From NCBI GenBank assembly GCA_040437565.1, contig JBDOQK010000055.1, forward strand, positions 171,773-235,772: 64,000 nt of DNA, given 5' to 3'. Origin of the DNA: Albugo candida (taxonomy: Eukaryota; Oomycota; Peronosporomycetes; Albuginales). Below, one piece after another: positions 47,909-59,066 of this stretch; the first letter of the stretch is position 1, and each line of letters begins with the position of its first letter. The position numbers were made by a program, and so were the translations under genes. Below the pieces are notes generated by a model. It had not been told where the DNA came from, did not search any database, and was given only the letters and a program-made list of their open reading frames with translations.

Positions 47909-48264
47909 TTCGTTGAAAAGGGGCGAAAGCAATATGAGGCGATGTATTTAAACCAATGAATACGCACGAGTTTGAGATTTGAATATGACTTCTTCGACGC
48001 AAAATCGATATGACAATTGTATCTCTTTGAAAGAGAATATCAGCCGCTTGGAAAGTAATGGAAAGGAAGTGGTTAGCTCTTTTGAAAAAGAAGATGTATC
48101 CCGTACGGTTTGTGTCTATTTGATGTGATTTTGCTTTGGTGACGCGAGATAGAACAATAGGCTTTGGACGATCAAATGCGGTGATGAAGAGAAAAGATGT
48201 CGGTCCGAGTACAGAGGGCAAAGAAACGAGGAAGAAAAGGTAGCAATTTATTATTTTAATGCGA

Positions 48265-49630
48265 AGATACGCTCGAAATGGCTTTTTGGATATACTTTAG
48301 ACGCGTTCTGGGTGACATCTCCAATCGGCAACCAAACTCCGCTAATACAGAGAAGACTCGAAAGGAGATAGAAAAACCAAAACGTGTAGATGATATACAA
48401 TCGATGAAAGAAAAGAAATTCGGGGTATCACAGCCAAGCCCAACAGCACTTGATCTCAAGCAATCCAAAGTCACTGATACGGCTCCAAGGAAATCGAATA
48501 TGGGAAGCATTGTAGAAGAGGTAGTTAGAATTAGCAACTATGTTCCATTGTATTTAAGTAATCTTCCAGGATGAAGTCGAATTTTCAGCTGGCGGGCTAT
48601 CTCCACTAGAAGACGTCGATGATGACTTGAAGCTTCTTGAAGATGAGATTAAAGCTTCTTTAGAAGAATGCAAAGATGAATTTTGGGATTTTGTATCAAA
48701 AACAGGCGATGATGGAGAAGCCGCTAAAGTCATTGATCCTGACTTTGCTAGAGAGGCTGGACAAAGTCCATTACCCGAAATTGACCAAGGTCCCTGCATT
48801 CTGATGTCCTGATCTGCATTACCTTTCATTGTGTTGGATACTGTAGATGAAATCACCGATGACGATCTCGAAGCACCAGATACTTATGCCGACAACTTTG
48901 TCGACGATGTACAAAGTCAGTTTTTCGGCAGAATACGATGTGACCCAATTGTCGCAAAAATTGTCGACAAACAGTAGCAGCGACACGATAACTAAAATCG
49001 TACCAAATAAATTCTGTGTAGCAAGTGACACGGATGCGATAGTATCTAATGACGCAAATTGGCCAACTATCGTGAATAACCTGCTACTAAATATAGGAGC
49101 GTCACGCTCAAGTTCCTTACCACCATCGAAACTATCGACAAGGCTTTGTGATGTGAGCTATATGCAATGCATTCTGTCGCCGTGTACGAAGCCTTTCTGC
49201 ATTTGCGAGAGCGATCGTGCTGCAATTAACGCTCAATCGCATCTGGTTATCATTACGTACTCGTGCATTACGCATTAAGTAAGGAATTTTTTCAACTAGT
49301 GATCCCATCGGAGAAAGCGATCATCCGCTTTATCATCGCGGAACTGAGCTGTGGAATTGAATATCCGAAGCATATCGAAGTATACGTAGTGGTATTTGCC
49401 CACATACCTGATACACTCGTAAGTTCTGGATCATAAGTGTCCATTAGGATCATTATATCTCCCGTTGGGCATGTTAGCCTGATTCTGACTATTCTGAGAG
49501 ATCCAAGTATAGAGTATTGCCGCTCGTGCTCAAAAATGCTTCAACATGAGGTGCGTGCAACGCTCCATCTATTTTGGAAAAAGAGGGCGCTCAAGAAAGA
49601 ACCGGCTTCCATCGCAAGAAAGTAGTGAGA
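48265..49630 (+). CDS. Multi-exon gene, unknown; contains VLGDISN-type motif
   Basis: Consecutive open stretches with plausible introns: RRVLGDISNRQPN followed by a lysine- and serine-rich region (to about 48574); an acidic region with GGLSPLEDVDDDLKLLEDEI and EECKDEFWDFVSKTGDDGE (to 48812); DEITDDDLEAPDTYADNFVDD (about 48850); a segment ending HLVIITYSC (to 49278); and SIEYCRSCSKMLQHEVRATL with a basic tail (to 49625). RxxLGDIxN occurs near the N-termini of several cell-cycle proteins (cyclin B, securins), but nothing else confirms that. The CxxC/basic end suggests a nucleic-acid-binding domain. Not all exon joints were solved. It could be two genes. Confidence 0.4.
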
Positions 49631-49684
49631 AAATGGAAGAGCGCCAAACGAGAAGATGTGGGATGTGCAACCATTTGGCTACAA

Positions 49685-50023
49685 TCATAGGACATGTCCG
49701 ATAAGGAACGCATAATTGTATACATCGTTATCTTTACTACATAATGCATTTTTGACCAAAGGTTTTTTGCTCAAAAAGACTGGGTTTCTTTCGTTATGAT
49801 CCCAGGCATGTGTATACCTTGCGTATAGTATACAGTCCTGGTGTATTTTTGTTACAGTATAAATATCCTGATCTATTTCTGTGTAATCTCTAATTAGAAA
49901 AGTGGCATGAGTGTCATGAAAGTTATCAACGTCAAGAAAGGCTATTTTGTCATAAAGGTAATCGGATGTGAAACCTATAAATTGGATGGGAGATTTACGT
50001 CGAAGCGAAGTGATGCTCTTCAA
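49685..50023 (-). CDS. Hypothetical 112-aa ORF
   Basis: An uninterrupted minus-strand ORF starting MKSITSLRRKSPIQFIGFTS, with polar, aromatic-rich composition and no recognised domain. It faces the preceding gene. Sequence just upstream is broken by the N gap 50122-50221. It may be part of a larger gene or a chance ORF. Confidence 0.3.
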   Translation of the reverse strand: MKSITSLRRKSPIQFIGFTSDYLYDKIAFLDVDNFHDTHATFLIRDYTEIDQDIYTVTKIHQDCILYARYTHAWDHNERNPVFLSKKPLVKNALCSKDNDVYNYAFLIGHVL

Positions 50024-50055
50024 GAAGGAAAAGAGTGGCCACTAGGGAAGTATCG

Positions 50056-50287
50056 ATGAGATCCAACACAACACACCTGTGAATTGATGAAACGATACGG
50101 TACTTTTCATCAAACAGTCTGNNNNNNNNNNNNNNNNNNNNNNNNNNNNNNNNNNNNNNNNNNNNNNNNNNNNNNNNNNNNNNNNNNNNNNNNNNNNNNN
50201 NNNNNNNNNNNNNNNNNNNNNATGAGATCCAACACAACACACCTGTGAATTGATGAAACGATACGGTACTTTTCATCAAACAGTCTG
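50056..50287. repeat. Gap-flanking direct duplication (66 bp)
   Basis: 50056-50121 recurs as 50222-50287 around the N gap 50122-50221. Confidence 0.85.
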
Positions 50288-51377
50288 TCTCATCAGACCC
50301 CTGACTTTAGGCTCAGCCTAAAGACGCGAAGAGAACACTGAGAAGCATAAAACCAAACATTTTTCCGCAAATAATGGAGCGTGTAAAATGTCTGTAGACG
50401 TGGCCTTTCACAGAAGTTGATACTTACGATTGATTTCGTAGATGACTTGCGAGTAAAAAGGTAAGGCATGTGTCACTGAAAATCGTGTGCGGAGCGAATT
50501 AAGCATCCCTTGGGCATGTCTCGCTTGATTGCTCTTCCGTGAAACTGATTTGTGCTGAATCACAATTGCGCCCATTACCGAGTCAGCATCTTCTGCCCAT
50601 TTGCCGAGTCATTTTTATCACCCACTAGAGTCTTTTAGATTTCTTGACTCATTGCGTGATCCATCGTCCTAGCAGACCGGTTGCTTGTGGCTGATAATCA
50701 CATGAAAATGTTTGGGTTTTTAAATCGTTGCGCCGACATGCATCTTGCAGGAGGCTAGTTGTTTGGCTTCCTAAGTAGCTTATTGCGATCAACAGCTCAG
50801 CAAGCAGAACCTTTTTATATCTATGAGACCACAGAAACTTGCGTGATCTCAATGACAATTATACTGTCCAACGGCATCACATGCTTCCCACCCCACCCTG
50901 TGATCTACCATATGAAGCTTATAATGCTCTTGGGTACAGTATCATGCTCTATAATGTCCCACCGTGCTCTAGAATGTCGCACCGTGCTCTATAGTGCTCA
51001 TTCACGGTCTATATAGGGCTCGTGTTCTATGCGGCAAATACCACGTCCTCATGTTTGCAGGCGCGATCCCCGGTCTATTGCTCGAAGATTATCATCCAGC
51101 AACATGGGTATTAATATAATCTAATATCTGGTAAAGTATTCTCGTAAGAGAACTTTGGAGAACTTTTAGCTCAGAGCATCCCATAATTAGGCGAAGGGAG
51201 AAGGAAACATCGCAGAATTGGACGAAGCCTGAGGACAAAAACGTAAGTGCTTTGCTACTCTATAACAAAAGAAAGGCAGGAAATCTAAGGCGCAAGTAGA
51301 TGTTAGGTATAGCTGACTTTCTGAATTCTTTCTGGTTAAATTGTGCAGTGTCAAAGTGAGAGGGCTCTACAAACAGG
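50288..51377. other. Intergenic stretch with a short tandem repeat
   Basis: No gene was recognised. A 20-bp unit, TGCTCTATAATGTCCCACCG, is repeated with changes at 50945-50964 and 50965-50984 and begins a third time at 50985. Confidence 0.5.
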
Positions 51378-51391
51378 TCATTTGCAAATTT
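51378..51391 (+). promoter_or_regulatory. Oomycete Inr/FPR-like core promoter of the 51414 gene
   Basis: TCATTTGCAAATTT agrees with TCATTYYNCAWTTT at 12 of 14 positions and starts 36 nt before the ATG at 51414, the same spacing as for LCB2 and the 40052 gene. Confidence 0.6.
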
Positions 51392-51413
51392 TCCAGCTAT
51401 TGTAACATCGCAT

Positions 51414-51941
51414 ATGATCTCCTCAGCATTTGTTTTCTACACATTTTCACTTTTCGCGTCTTTAAATGCGTGGCAGCGGTCGCAGGAAACTAAAATAGTT
51501 CCAACTTTCCGAGACCAGCTAGACAATCTGGTGTGTGGTGACATCAAAGTAAATGTGTCTTACGGGAAGTCAAAGAAAGAAATATGGGTTGGAATTGGAT
51601 GCGTGATATATTCCACCGGCCTGCAAGATCCCAAATGTGAGATCGCTTTCCTAGCAATCATGCAATCTGTATTAGACAACATCAAGCCCGGCATTGACGT
51701 GATGAAACCTGAAATTCATGACGTAGCAGCGGTACTACACTATTTATTCCCAACCCATGGTTACACTTGGCAAAATATGTATAGTCGTACCTCCAGGGAA
51801 CAAATCAAGAACCTGATACACTACCGACACTCGTATGATTTTGAATGGGTGGGCTATGTAGATGGCTTGGTCAAAAGTCAGAACTCTAAATTCCTCATGT
51901 TGCTGCTTCTTTACTTGGCGTTGCATTGTCAAGTGGCGTGA
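51414..51941 (+). CDS. Secreted protein, candidate effector; possibly frame-shifted
   Basis: A 175-aa ORF starting MISSAFVFYTFSLFASLNAW, a signal peptide with cleavage expected near residue 19-20. No RXLR is visible. The mature protein has LVCGDIKVNV, an LHYLFPTHGYTWQN stretch and a hydrophobic end (FLMLLLLYLALHC), a layout shared with the 40052 protein (CGND..., LLHTAFPQADPTFNF, LELLIIAFFLF). Directly after the stop, another frame stays open to a stop at about 52151 (SYYFTKDAYSYFDTLVAYPD and KKAYIELSEAFSLLLNL), so the ancestral protein may have been ~70 aa longer. No known domain. Confidence 0.65.
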   Translation: MISSAFVFYTFSLFASLNAWQRSQETKIVPTFRDQLDNLVCGDIKVNVSYGKSKKEIWVGIGCVIYSTGLQDPKCEIAFLAIMQSVLDNIKPGIDVMKPEIHDVAAVLHYLFPTHGYTWQNMYSRTSREQIKNLIHYRHSYDFEWVGYVDGLVKSQNSKFLMLLLLYLALHCQVA

Positions 51942-52153
51942 TCATATTACTTCACGAAGGATGCTTATTCATATTTCGATACGCTCGTTGCGTATCCTGA
52001 TGCATTAATTGAGAACAGTATCTTTTTGTCCTGTGCCCAATTCCCTTTGTTAGAATGCGTTGTTGTTAATTGCTTGGTAAAACGAATTCTTCTATTCATC
52101 AAGAAAGCATATATTGAGTTGTCAGAAGCGTTCAGTCTGCTGCTGAATTTGTA

Positions 52154-52600
52154 GTAATGCCCAGCGCCACGATATCTTATTCAATATTCGTCGCGATACG
52201 ATGCTTCATTACCAAAGGGGAGCTCATTTACAGTTGCAAACATGCTTTTCTGTGGATGGGCATCAATGCCATACATCGTTGTGGCTTTACTGGAAGAAGA
52301 TGAGGCTTCATGCTTGCATCAGAAGGATTTTGTATTAGCATTCGATTCGATCAAATTTGTAGATAATGTGTTTACACCAAATATTCGGAGGCGTCATGAT
52401 CTATACTATAGTATACCATTTTATATAATATGATATAAAAAAGAACTTTTAACGTGAATGAAAGAAGTAATTGATCAGCCAGTGGGTATGTGATAGAAGT
52501 TCCCTTGATAGAATCCAATGAGTCAGTTTTCTTCCGATTGAAAATGTTAAGATGAGTTGCAACAAATAATCAAAAGTGAGTGGGACGCAAAACTTAGGAC
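52154..52600. other. Stretch after the secreted protein gene, nothing firm
   Basis: A 63-aa ORF at 52242-52433 begins MLFCGWASMPYIVVALLEED. It may be more decayed sequence of the preceding gene or chance. No other feature is seen. Confidence 0.35.
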
Positions 52601-52629
52601 ATGGTAACTAAATACGGGCGCGGGAAAGC

Positions 52630-53600
52630 TATCTTGAAAGAAAATACGCAGCCGAGGATCGCCGAATCATTGTGAAACGGAATCGTTTGACGGCAATCAA
52701 AGAAACATTACGACGAAAGGAAAAACATTAGGTAAGGGGACTCATTCAGCGAAACAAGCAAAAGAAAATAAACTAGAAATTGAAAGGCTACATGGGTGGT
52801 TGAGCCTTGAAAAATAAAATAAGGAGTGTTTTCCGAAGAAGTGTCTGCCCCAAAGACGAAAGAGAACTTTGAAGCAACAATCAAAGATCCGCGATATCGA
52901 AATAAGCAATTGGAAATAGATGAAGCCCAGCCTATATGGCTTACAAAAAGAAACTACTGCAGGACTTCATTCACACTTCACACCACGACAACGAACATTT
53001 CAGAATATCGAGGCTAGAAAGCGAGAATGTTATTCTGGTCATTGAAGCACGAAAGTCCTCGAGTGAACTTGCAAGCTCTGGAAGAAAACAAAAAGGAAGC
53101 TACAACAAGAATCTGCGCGACTACGAGAAGAAATGATAGGCTTCCAATGCGAAGGAAGTTTATAGTCATGAAAGTCCTAAACGGATATTAGAAGTCGGAG
53201 AAAGTCAGGACTTAATTCTCAGCGTAAAGAGGATAACTTATACTCAAGAAATCGTTTTCAATTATCGGAGTTATGACAGCAAATTGGAATTTTAGTACGG
53301 AGCGAAACAATGATTTTTGCTTCGACTCAGACTCGTCCATCCATGGTAACGCACGAGAAACCCCTAGTAAATCCTTCATTTCTACCTACGTTGGGAGTAG
53401 ACAACTCTTTAAAGGTTTTACACAGTACATGGGTGTCATGATTGTACGAGAACCCCTTTTATAGAACTAAAATGGACATCCCGGTTCTGTCAGCAGAGCA
53501 ATCTGTTCACGCTCACAAAGTCGACGAAGCAATTCCAGGAATGTTACAAGATCTTGTTTCCTGTATGTCTCATGAAAATGGACTGAGCATCGAGTCGAAT
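52630..53600 (+). CDS. Hypothetical coiled-coil protein gene, exons unresolved
   Basis: Charged, lysine/glutamate-rich open pieces follow each other: SYLERKYAAEDRRIIVKRNR (about 52631), EATIKDPRYRNKQLEIDEAQ (about 52871), AYKKKLLQDFIHTSHHDNEH (about 52938) running to 53136, MTANWNFSTERNNDF (53273-53464) and SAEQSVHAHKVDEAIPGMLQ (about 53490). The heptad-like composition suggests coiled coil. Frame changes between pieces could be introns or decay. No family was recognised. Confidence 0.35.
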
Positions 53601-53843
53601 TTGAGTTGAAAGAGATCATTTTTCAAAATGAAAGAAAATTAAGAATCAAGCGAATCTCTTGCAGTCCCGGTAAGTGGTATACTAAATCCATAGTAAGGAT
53701 AGCAGCGCTCATTTTGATCGTTCTTATGCTCGTTCGTAGCTAATCAGCCAAATTAGTTGACTGCTGCTCTTTTAAGCGTACACTTGTCGCAGTTTTTGCA
53801 TCAATTCGATCGGACGCTGTCCGTTTAATTTGTCTGGGCAACT

Positions 53844-54215
53844 CTATGTATACAAATTAGAAATCAGAGGACGAGACATTTTTGTGATGTCATCAAAAGC
53901 TGGAGAAAATTGGCGTAATTCTACTGACTGTTGGGCTACTTTTGCTGGATCGGAAGTAACATCTATCTCTTCTGGGATTTTCAGCAGCTGTTGGTATTGC
54001 CTCATCAGCGATCCGATGCTTGCTGAAAGTGCAAATGTATGAAGGATTGCCAGAAGTCGAGTCCGCTGCGAATGGATTTGTGTGTTGACACCTAAAACTA
54101 AGACTTCGCGTCCACATGAAACGAATTGACAATGCTTATCATTGAAAGATAGCGGCAGTACATAGAAACCTACCTGGTCGATGTCTTCCTCTACAGTAAG
54201 CCTCTTACCGGTCAT
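53844..54215 (-). CDS. Hypothetical minus-strand exon(s)
   Basis: A 123-aa open stretch including VLGVNTQIHSQRTRLLAILH and GSLMRQYQQLLKIPEEIDVT. Helical, polar composition with no signal peptide. A GTAAGAGG donor-like site near its start hints that the first ~20 residues are intron or that exons lie further right. Not recognised. Confidence 0.35.
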   Translation of the reverse strand: MTGKRLTVEEDIDQVGFYVLPLSFNDKHCQFVSCGREVLVLGVNTQIHSQRTRLLAILHTFALSASIGSLMRQYQQLLKIPEEIDVTSDPAKVAQQSVELRQFSPAFDDITKMSRPLISNLYT

Positions 54216-54325
54216 TCAGTAGCTTTTAATCAAAAAGTATCATCAACAAGTCAAAAATATATTATCAGCGCGAAAATTTCGCGAGAATAAGGATCAAACC
54301 TCATCACACAGAAGCCGAGCTGCGT

Positions 54326-54511
54326 ATGCTCCTCTTACAGGAATTAAACACGCTCTGTCAGCCGTATGAGAACTCCTTTAAGTTTTTGCATTTCCCTGAG
54401 CAACTTTATCGGTATTCAGAGAAGATGAAGGTCGAAGTCGCTTTAATGATAACCGCTTTTGCTCAATTGCTTAATTCAGCACATTCATGTCTGAATTCCA
54501 TTTGCGGATGA
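54326..54511 (+). CDS. Small hypothetical ORF
   Basis: A 61-aa ORF starting MLLLQELNTLCQPYENSFKF, open also upstream in the same frame for about ten codons. Helical composition, no known domain. Could be an exon of a larger gene. Low support. Confidence 0.25.
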   Translation: MLLLQELNTLCQPYENSFKFLHFPEQLYRYSEKMKVEVALMITAFAQLLNSAHSCLNSICG

Positions 54512-54804
54512 AGCTCTTGTCTTTTTTCTAATATCATTCGTCGATATAGGCAAAGTATACGAAGACTTACGAAGACTTAAATCCCCCACGTTTCGCCACG
54601 AATAACCATCTTCTAACTAAAGCGACATTACATTGGTTTTCTATATGCTGCGCGACGGAATACATTATTTTCACTCAGTGAGACTTTCTCTGAACTCATT
54701 TCATCAACGCGCTTCATTCCCAATTGTAATGCCCCAGAAAAATGAGAACATTGTGGTTTAAAGGTTCTGAGGCGCTTTCGAATCAGTACAAATCTGAACT
54801 TCAG

Positions 54805-55799
54805 TTGAAGATGTCTATATTAGTAGAATTAGACTAACTGACTTCTCTAGTTGCCTAGGCTATTTTAAATAACATATTTACACATATAAAAAACGTTTCG
54901 TGAAATACTTGTGAGAGATGATAATATGTCGTCTCGCTGATAATCGCGTATCGCAGCAGCCTCAGCACCCTTAATACGAGACTGTGTCCAGCTTGTAAAT
55001 GCTGTAAAGTTGTGAAGTTGTAAAATTGTAAAGTTGTAAAAATGGTCCAAAAGTACCGTGTTGTGCCATTTGGTGCGCGCCACACCACTGTGAGCATAAT
55101 CAGCCAACTAGGACTGAGATCCGAGTTGCAATTGCCTTCCCACTCGCCTGTGCCGGACCCGTAGCAATGATCTTCGACTTCTGAAAAATCCACCAAACGA
55201 TCCTTGCGTTGCGACTTGATCCAGCACCTTTGCAAGCCGAATGCGTTCCTCTTGGTCGTAACACTGTCTTCGAAAGTACCGAACGTGCGCACTAAACGTG
55301 GTGTAGATCACGGAAAGTGCTGGAACTGTCGGAGTTGCTGATCGCTGATCGAACAAACGACGATTCCGATCTGTTCAGACGAAGTGCAGTGTCACCGCTT
55401 GCAATGCAAGCCATAATTCTGATATAATCTCTAAATATTCTTTCCAATCCGACCGTACTGTTGGGACAATTGCACATGCAATATGCGTCCAACGTGGTCG
55501 AGAGGAGAAAAACTNNNNNNNNNNNNNNNNNNNNNNNNNNNNNNNNNNNNNNNNNNNNNNNNNNNNNNNNNNNNNNNNNNNNNNNNNNNNNNNNNNNNNN
55601 NNNNNNNNNNNNNNATCACCCAATACTGGGTGACTCATGAGGGTTGCCACGTCACTACAAGTGGACGCTAGCACCCTGGGCTGTGTCGATATGTCGACTT
55701 GAATCATTGTTTTGGAGAGGAAAGAGTTGAAAAAAGTTGTTTGTTCGAGGTGTTTTTACTAAATTAGCGGGTTACTTAGTATCCGGCAAATTGAGAAGT
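54805..55799 (-). repeat. ~1 kb interspersed repeat, copy B, with 16-bp target duplication
   Basis: Bounded by CAAATCTGAACTTCAG at 54789-54804 and 55800-55815 (exact, 15-16 bp). Starts TTGAAGATG and ends GAGAAGT on the plus strand, as copy A does. The most complete copy (995 bp including the N gap 55515-55614). In the minus orientation it has a ~90-nt leader, an ORF start MIQVDISTQPRVLAS, and a run of (GT)TGTAAA-type tandem sequence near 55005-55040. The octamer GAGAAGTC at one end reappears inverted (GACTTCTC) about 35 nt inside the other end. No transposase, reverse transcriptase or tRNA-like head was seen. Confidence 0.75.
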
Positions 55800-55815
55800 C
55801 AAATCTGAACTTCAG

Positions 55816-56582
55816 ACTTCGAATAAACCTATTTCGTAAGGAATCGGGTTTGGTCCAGTTAGTACAGAAATAAAGGTACCATGATTGGCATAGACGACTG
55901 AGGAAGCGATTCTTTTATTTGTGACAGATTTGCCGCCAAGAAGTCGTAAGAGAAGAGGAGCTGATAGAAATGGATAAAAAATATTAAGATGATCTCAATG
56001 CCTAGCATGTGAATGAGCCGAACCTTTTCTGTGCACGCACGAAGCTGCATGCCGCCAGGAACTTCCACCATTGTTACAGTGTTTGTTGTCTGAGATTATA
56101 TAATCGGTTGGAGGTCTACTCGACAGGATTACACTAACTTTGCTCTTGCAGGTGAATCACTTCGAAAGCTCTCAAAGGATATCAAGTGATCAAAACTGAA
56201 AACCTTTCAAACAAATGAATTTTAATTCAATGAAGGAATGGCTATTTCCGCCCATAACGTGGCTTTATGACCAATCAGATTTTGGCGTTATTTCCACCCA
56301 CGAAGTGGCTTTCTGACCAATCAGATTACGNNNNNNNNNNNNNNNNNNNNNNNNNNNNNNNNNNNNNNNNNNNNNNNNNNNNNNNNNNNNNNNNNNNNNN
56401 NNNNNNNNNNNNNNNNNNNNNNNNNNNNNNTTGTTGTCTGAGATTATATAATCGGTTGGAGGTCTACTCGACAGGATTACACTAACTTTGCTCTTGCAGG
56501 TGAATCACTTCGAAAGCTCTCAAAGGATATCAAGTGATCAAAACTGAAAACCTTTCAAACAAATGAATTTTAATTCAATGAA
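55816..56582. other. Spacer with gap duplication before the MULE
   Basis: One minus ORF (55859-56071) has no domain. 56083-56330 recurs as 56431-56678 around the N gap 56331-56430 (248 bp), which duplicates part of the MULE's left terminal repeat. The real terminus is probably the right-hand copy. Confidence 0.7.
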
Positions 56583-59066
56583 GGAATGGCTATTTCCGCC
56601 CATAACGTGGCTTTATGACCAATCAGATTTTGGCGTTATTTCCACCCACGAAGTGGCTTTCTGACCAATCAGATTACGGTGTTATTTCAAATCAACTTTT
56701 ACTAGTTCCACCCACCTACAACCTGTGCAATATAGGATTGGGCAAACTTAGGGATACTAGAGAGGGGTGAGCGTTCTGACAATGCAAAGGAGAAGGGATT
56801 AGTTCAAATTTTAATTGCAAAATTAGTTTTTTCTTTTAATTTGCTCACCTGCATTAGTCCCCTTAAATCATTGCTGTGTAATGGTGACAGGACAACCGAA
56901 GACGGAACAGAACTTGTCATGGAAATTTGGAATGGCCTTCCATCTTGCCTACAGCATGACAATGGTGTTGATATCTTTGTGGGACATTTTCGGATATCAT
57001 GCCCCTTCTTGTTACATTTTTTACATTGCCGCTAAGGCTTTATTGCATGCACAAATGCTGACGATTCGCGCTTTGTTGATGAATTGGGAACCTTATTTTG
57101 AGCACCAAGTGAACGTCCTTTCGCCTTCCCAACAGAAGGTTGAGCAAGGGCAGAAGAATTCCGAATTGCCAAATTCGAAATTTTAGCATGAAGGATTGAC
57201 TGTTGGAATGGTGAGCAATTTAAATATCGGCTTTCCACTGATTTCAAGTGGAGGTGAAAGGATGCGATGTTGTTCGACATGATGGTAACTTGAGTGGCCC
57301 CTTCCGTTATTGCATTATGATTAATGTCACGTAGGTGCCAGTGCTGGTGGATCAATGTTAAGAGTATGGGGCTGTTAAAAAGCTCATGGATTTCATGCAC
57401 ACATGATAAATCTACAGCGCTCCGCAAAGTATGACTGCACAAATTCTTCAAATTCTCTTCCGGTCTACTAAATTGCTTTTCGATTATTTTCAGGGCAAAA
57501 ACGGACACGTGTCCAACCAGCTTCTCATAACTTACACTACCACGGAATACATGTGGGATGCGGATGCGTTCGCTGGCAATGTTTGCTTGAAGCTCCCGGG
57601 CTTGGTGCTCAATGGCTTGCTTCATTCTTGCCTGAACAAAATCCAGATTTCCAGTAGATGTTTGTAGGAACCGCTTTAAAGCCGAATGAGCCCTTCAACC
57701 GCCGACGTCGAAGTATTTTTGACAATGCATCACCTTCTCTGTCCAGGCACGCACAAATTTTGCTTTATGTGGAATCCAATTTCTCTAAATAGCTGACAAC
57801 GTCCAATTTTCCAACATACATAACCTGAAATACGCGCCATCCTGCATCATAGTTTGCAATTATCTTCAATCTACAACCATTTGTCCAACTTTACAACAGC
57901 TCTCCCCATTCCTCGTCCGTGCCAAATTCTTTCTTGCAATTCGCAAGTACATTTTATTCGATAAGCCACATGCATAGGAAATGTGCGCATTCCCGAAATA
58001 TCTCTTTAATGGCACCAGCTAGTGCCAAATCGTGATTTGCCACTAGAACGTCTGGAGTTCGTAACAACATGTTTTGCAACTGCCCAAGAGCCCAACATAA
58101 TCTGCCTTCCCCTCTTCTAATAACAATGCAAATGCCAAGTAAAATGTTGAGTTATTCCCGTCCGTCCAACAATGCTCAGCAGAGGCATCCTGAACCTGTT
58201 CGTTTTGTACGTACAATCCAAGAGAAGAAACCTACTATACTGGCGAGCTAAAAGATGGATCCTGGTTGGGCCATAAACAAATGTGTGACGCGCACATCAC
58301 CGGTGGTTTTCACATTGTACGCTACGCCCACGTGCTCGATGCGAGATCATCCACCAAAGCCTAAATCGGGTACCTGCCTGCCAATTCCTTCAGACGAGAT
58401 TACGGTTTGGAATTGTAGAAGTTTTTAGCTATAGCCAGTGATTCGGGAAGTACGTGGCCCTTTCTTCTTCAGTCATTCTTCGGCACCCAGGATGCTCAGC
58501 CATACTCTCTGAAGGTTCATGATTGTGTTGGATGTTCCGCATTTTGACCTTACAGCAACCATCTCCACTCTTCTTTTCAAAACTCTCTCAAGGGCACCCC
58601 TCCAGTCTGGTTCCTGTCTTTCGTGTCTTCCCCTCAACATTTACAGCAGAGCGTTTCCTATACCCCCCACCAAGATCACACGCAAGAAAAACTCGCCTGT
58701 CTCCATCTGAACGTTTTATCGACACCTCATATCCAGACTCACGACACACGTGGCGAACGTATTCAATGAGATCACGCCGAATATCGAACGATTGGTCGCA
58801 ATTGATGAAAGAGGACATTAATAAAGGTGGGTGGAAATAGTAAAAAGCTGGATGGAAATAACGCTGTAATCGGATTGGTCAAAAACCCACATCGTGGGTG
58901 GAAATAGTAAAAAGTTGATTTGAAATAACGCCATATTCTGATTGGTCAAAACGTAACGCCGTGGGTGGAGATAGTAAGAAGTTTGGCGGAAATAATCTGA
59001 TTGGTCAAAAAGAAACGTGGGGGTGGGTGGAAATAGCAAAAAGTTGGGTGGAAATAGCGATACCCT
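56583..59066 (-). mobile_element. Mutator-like (MULE) DNA transposon, FAR1-type, decayed
   Basis: The ends are inverted repeats made of shared sub-units: GCTATTTCC(A/G)CCCA and GACCAATCAGATT on the left (56587-56720), and their reverse complements several times on the right (58826-59066). Between them the minus strand encodes a FAR1/MULE-type transposase: the N-terminal zinc-binding-like domain at 58818-58588 (SIKRSDGDRRVFLACDLGGG, TGTRLEGCP), a middle part with GRYPI and ALVDDLAS (about 58370), ANHDLALAGAIKEIF and LANCKKEF (about 58030-57930), and a C-terminal region in the 57625-57032 ORF ending with AKGRSLGAQNKVPNSSTKRE. Several stops and frame changes make it inactive. A target-site duplication is not clear. 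Confidence 0.8.

Noticed and set aside
49000-49680. SPT23/MGA2-type transcription factor
   Set aside because: A CxxC-basic segment and an isoleucine-rich HLVIITY stretch were suggestive, but no ankyrin or IPT domain could be seen and exon joints are unsolved.
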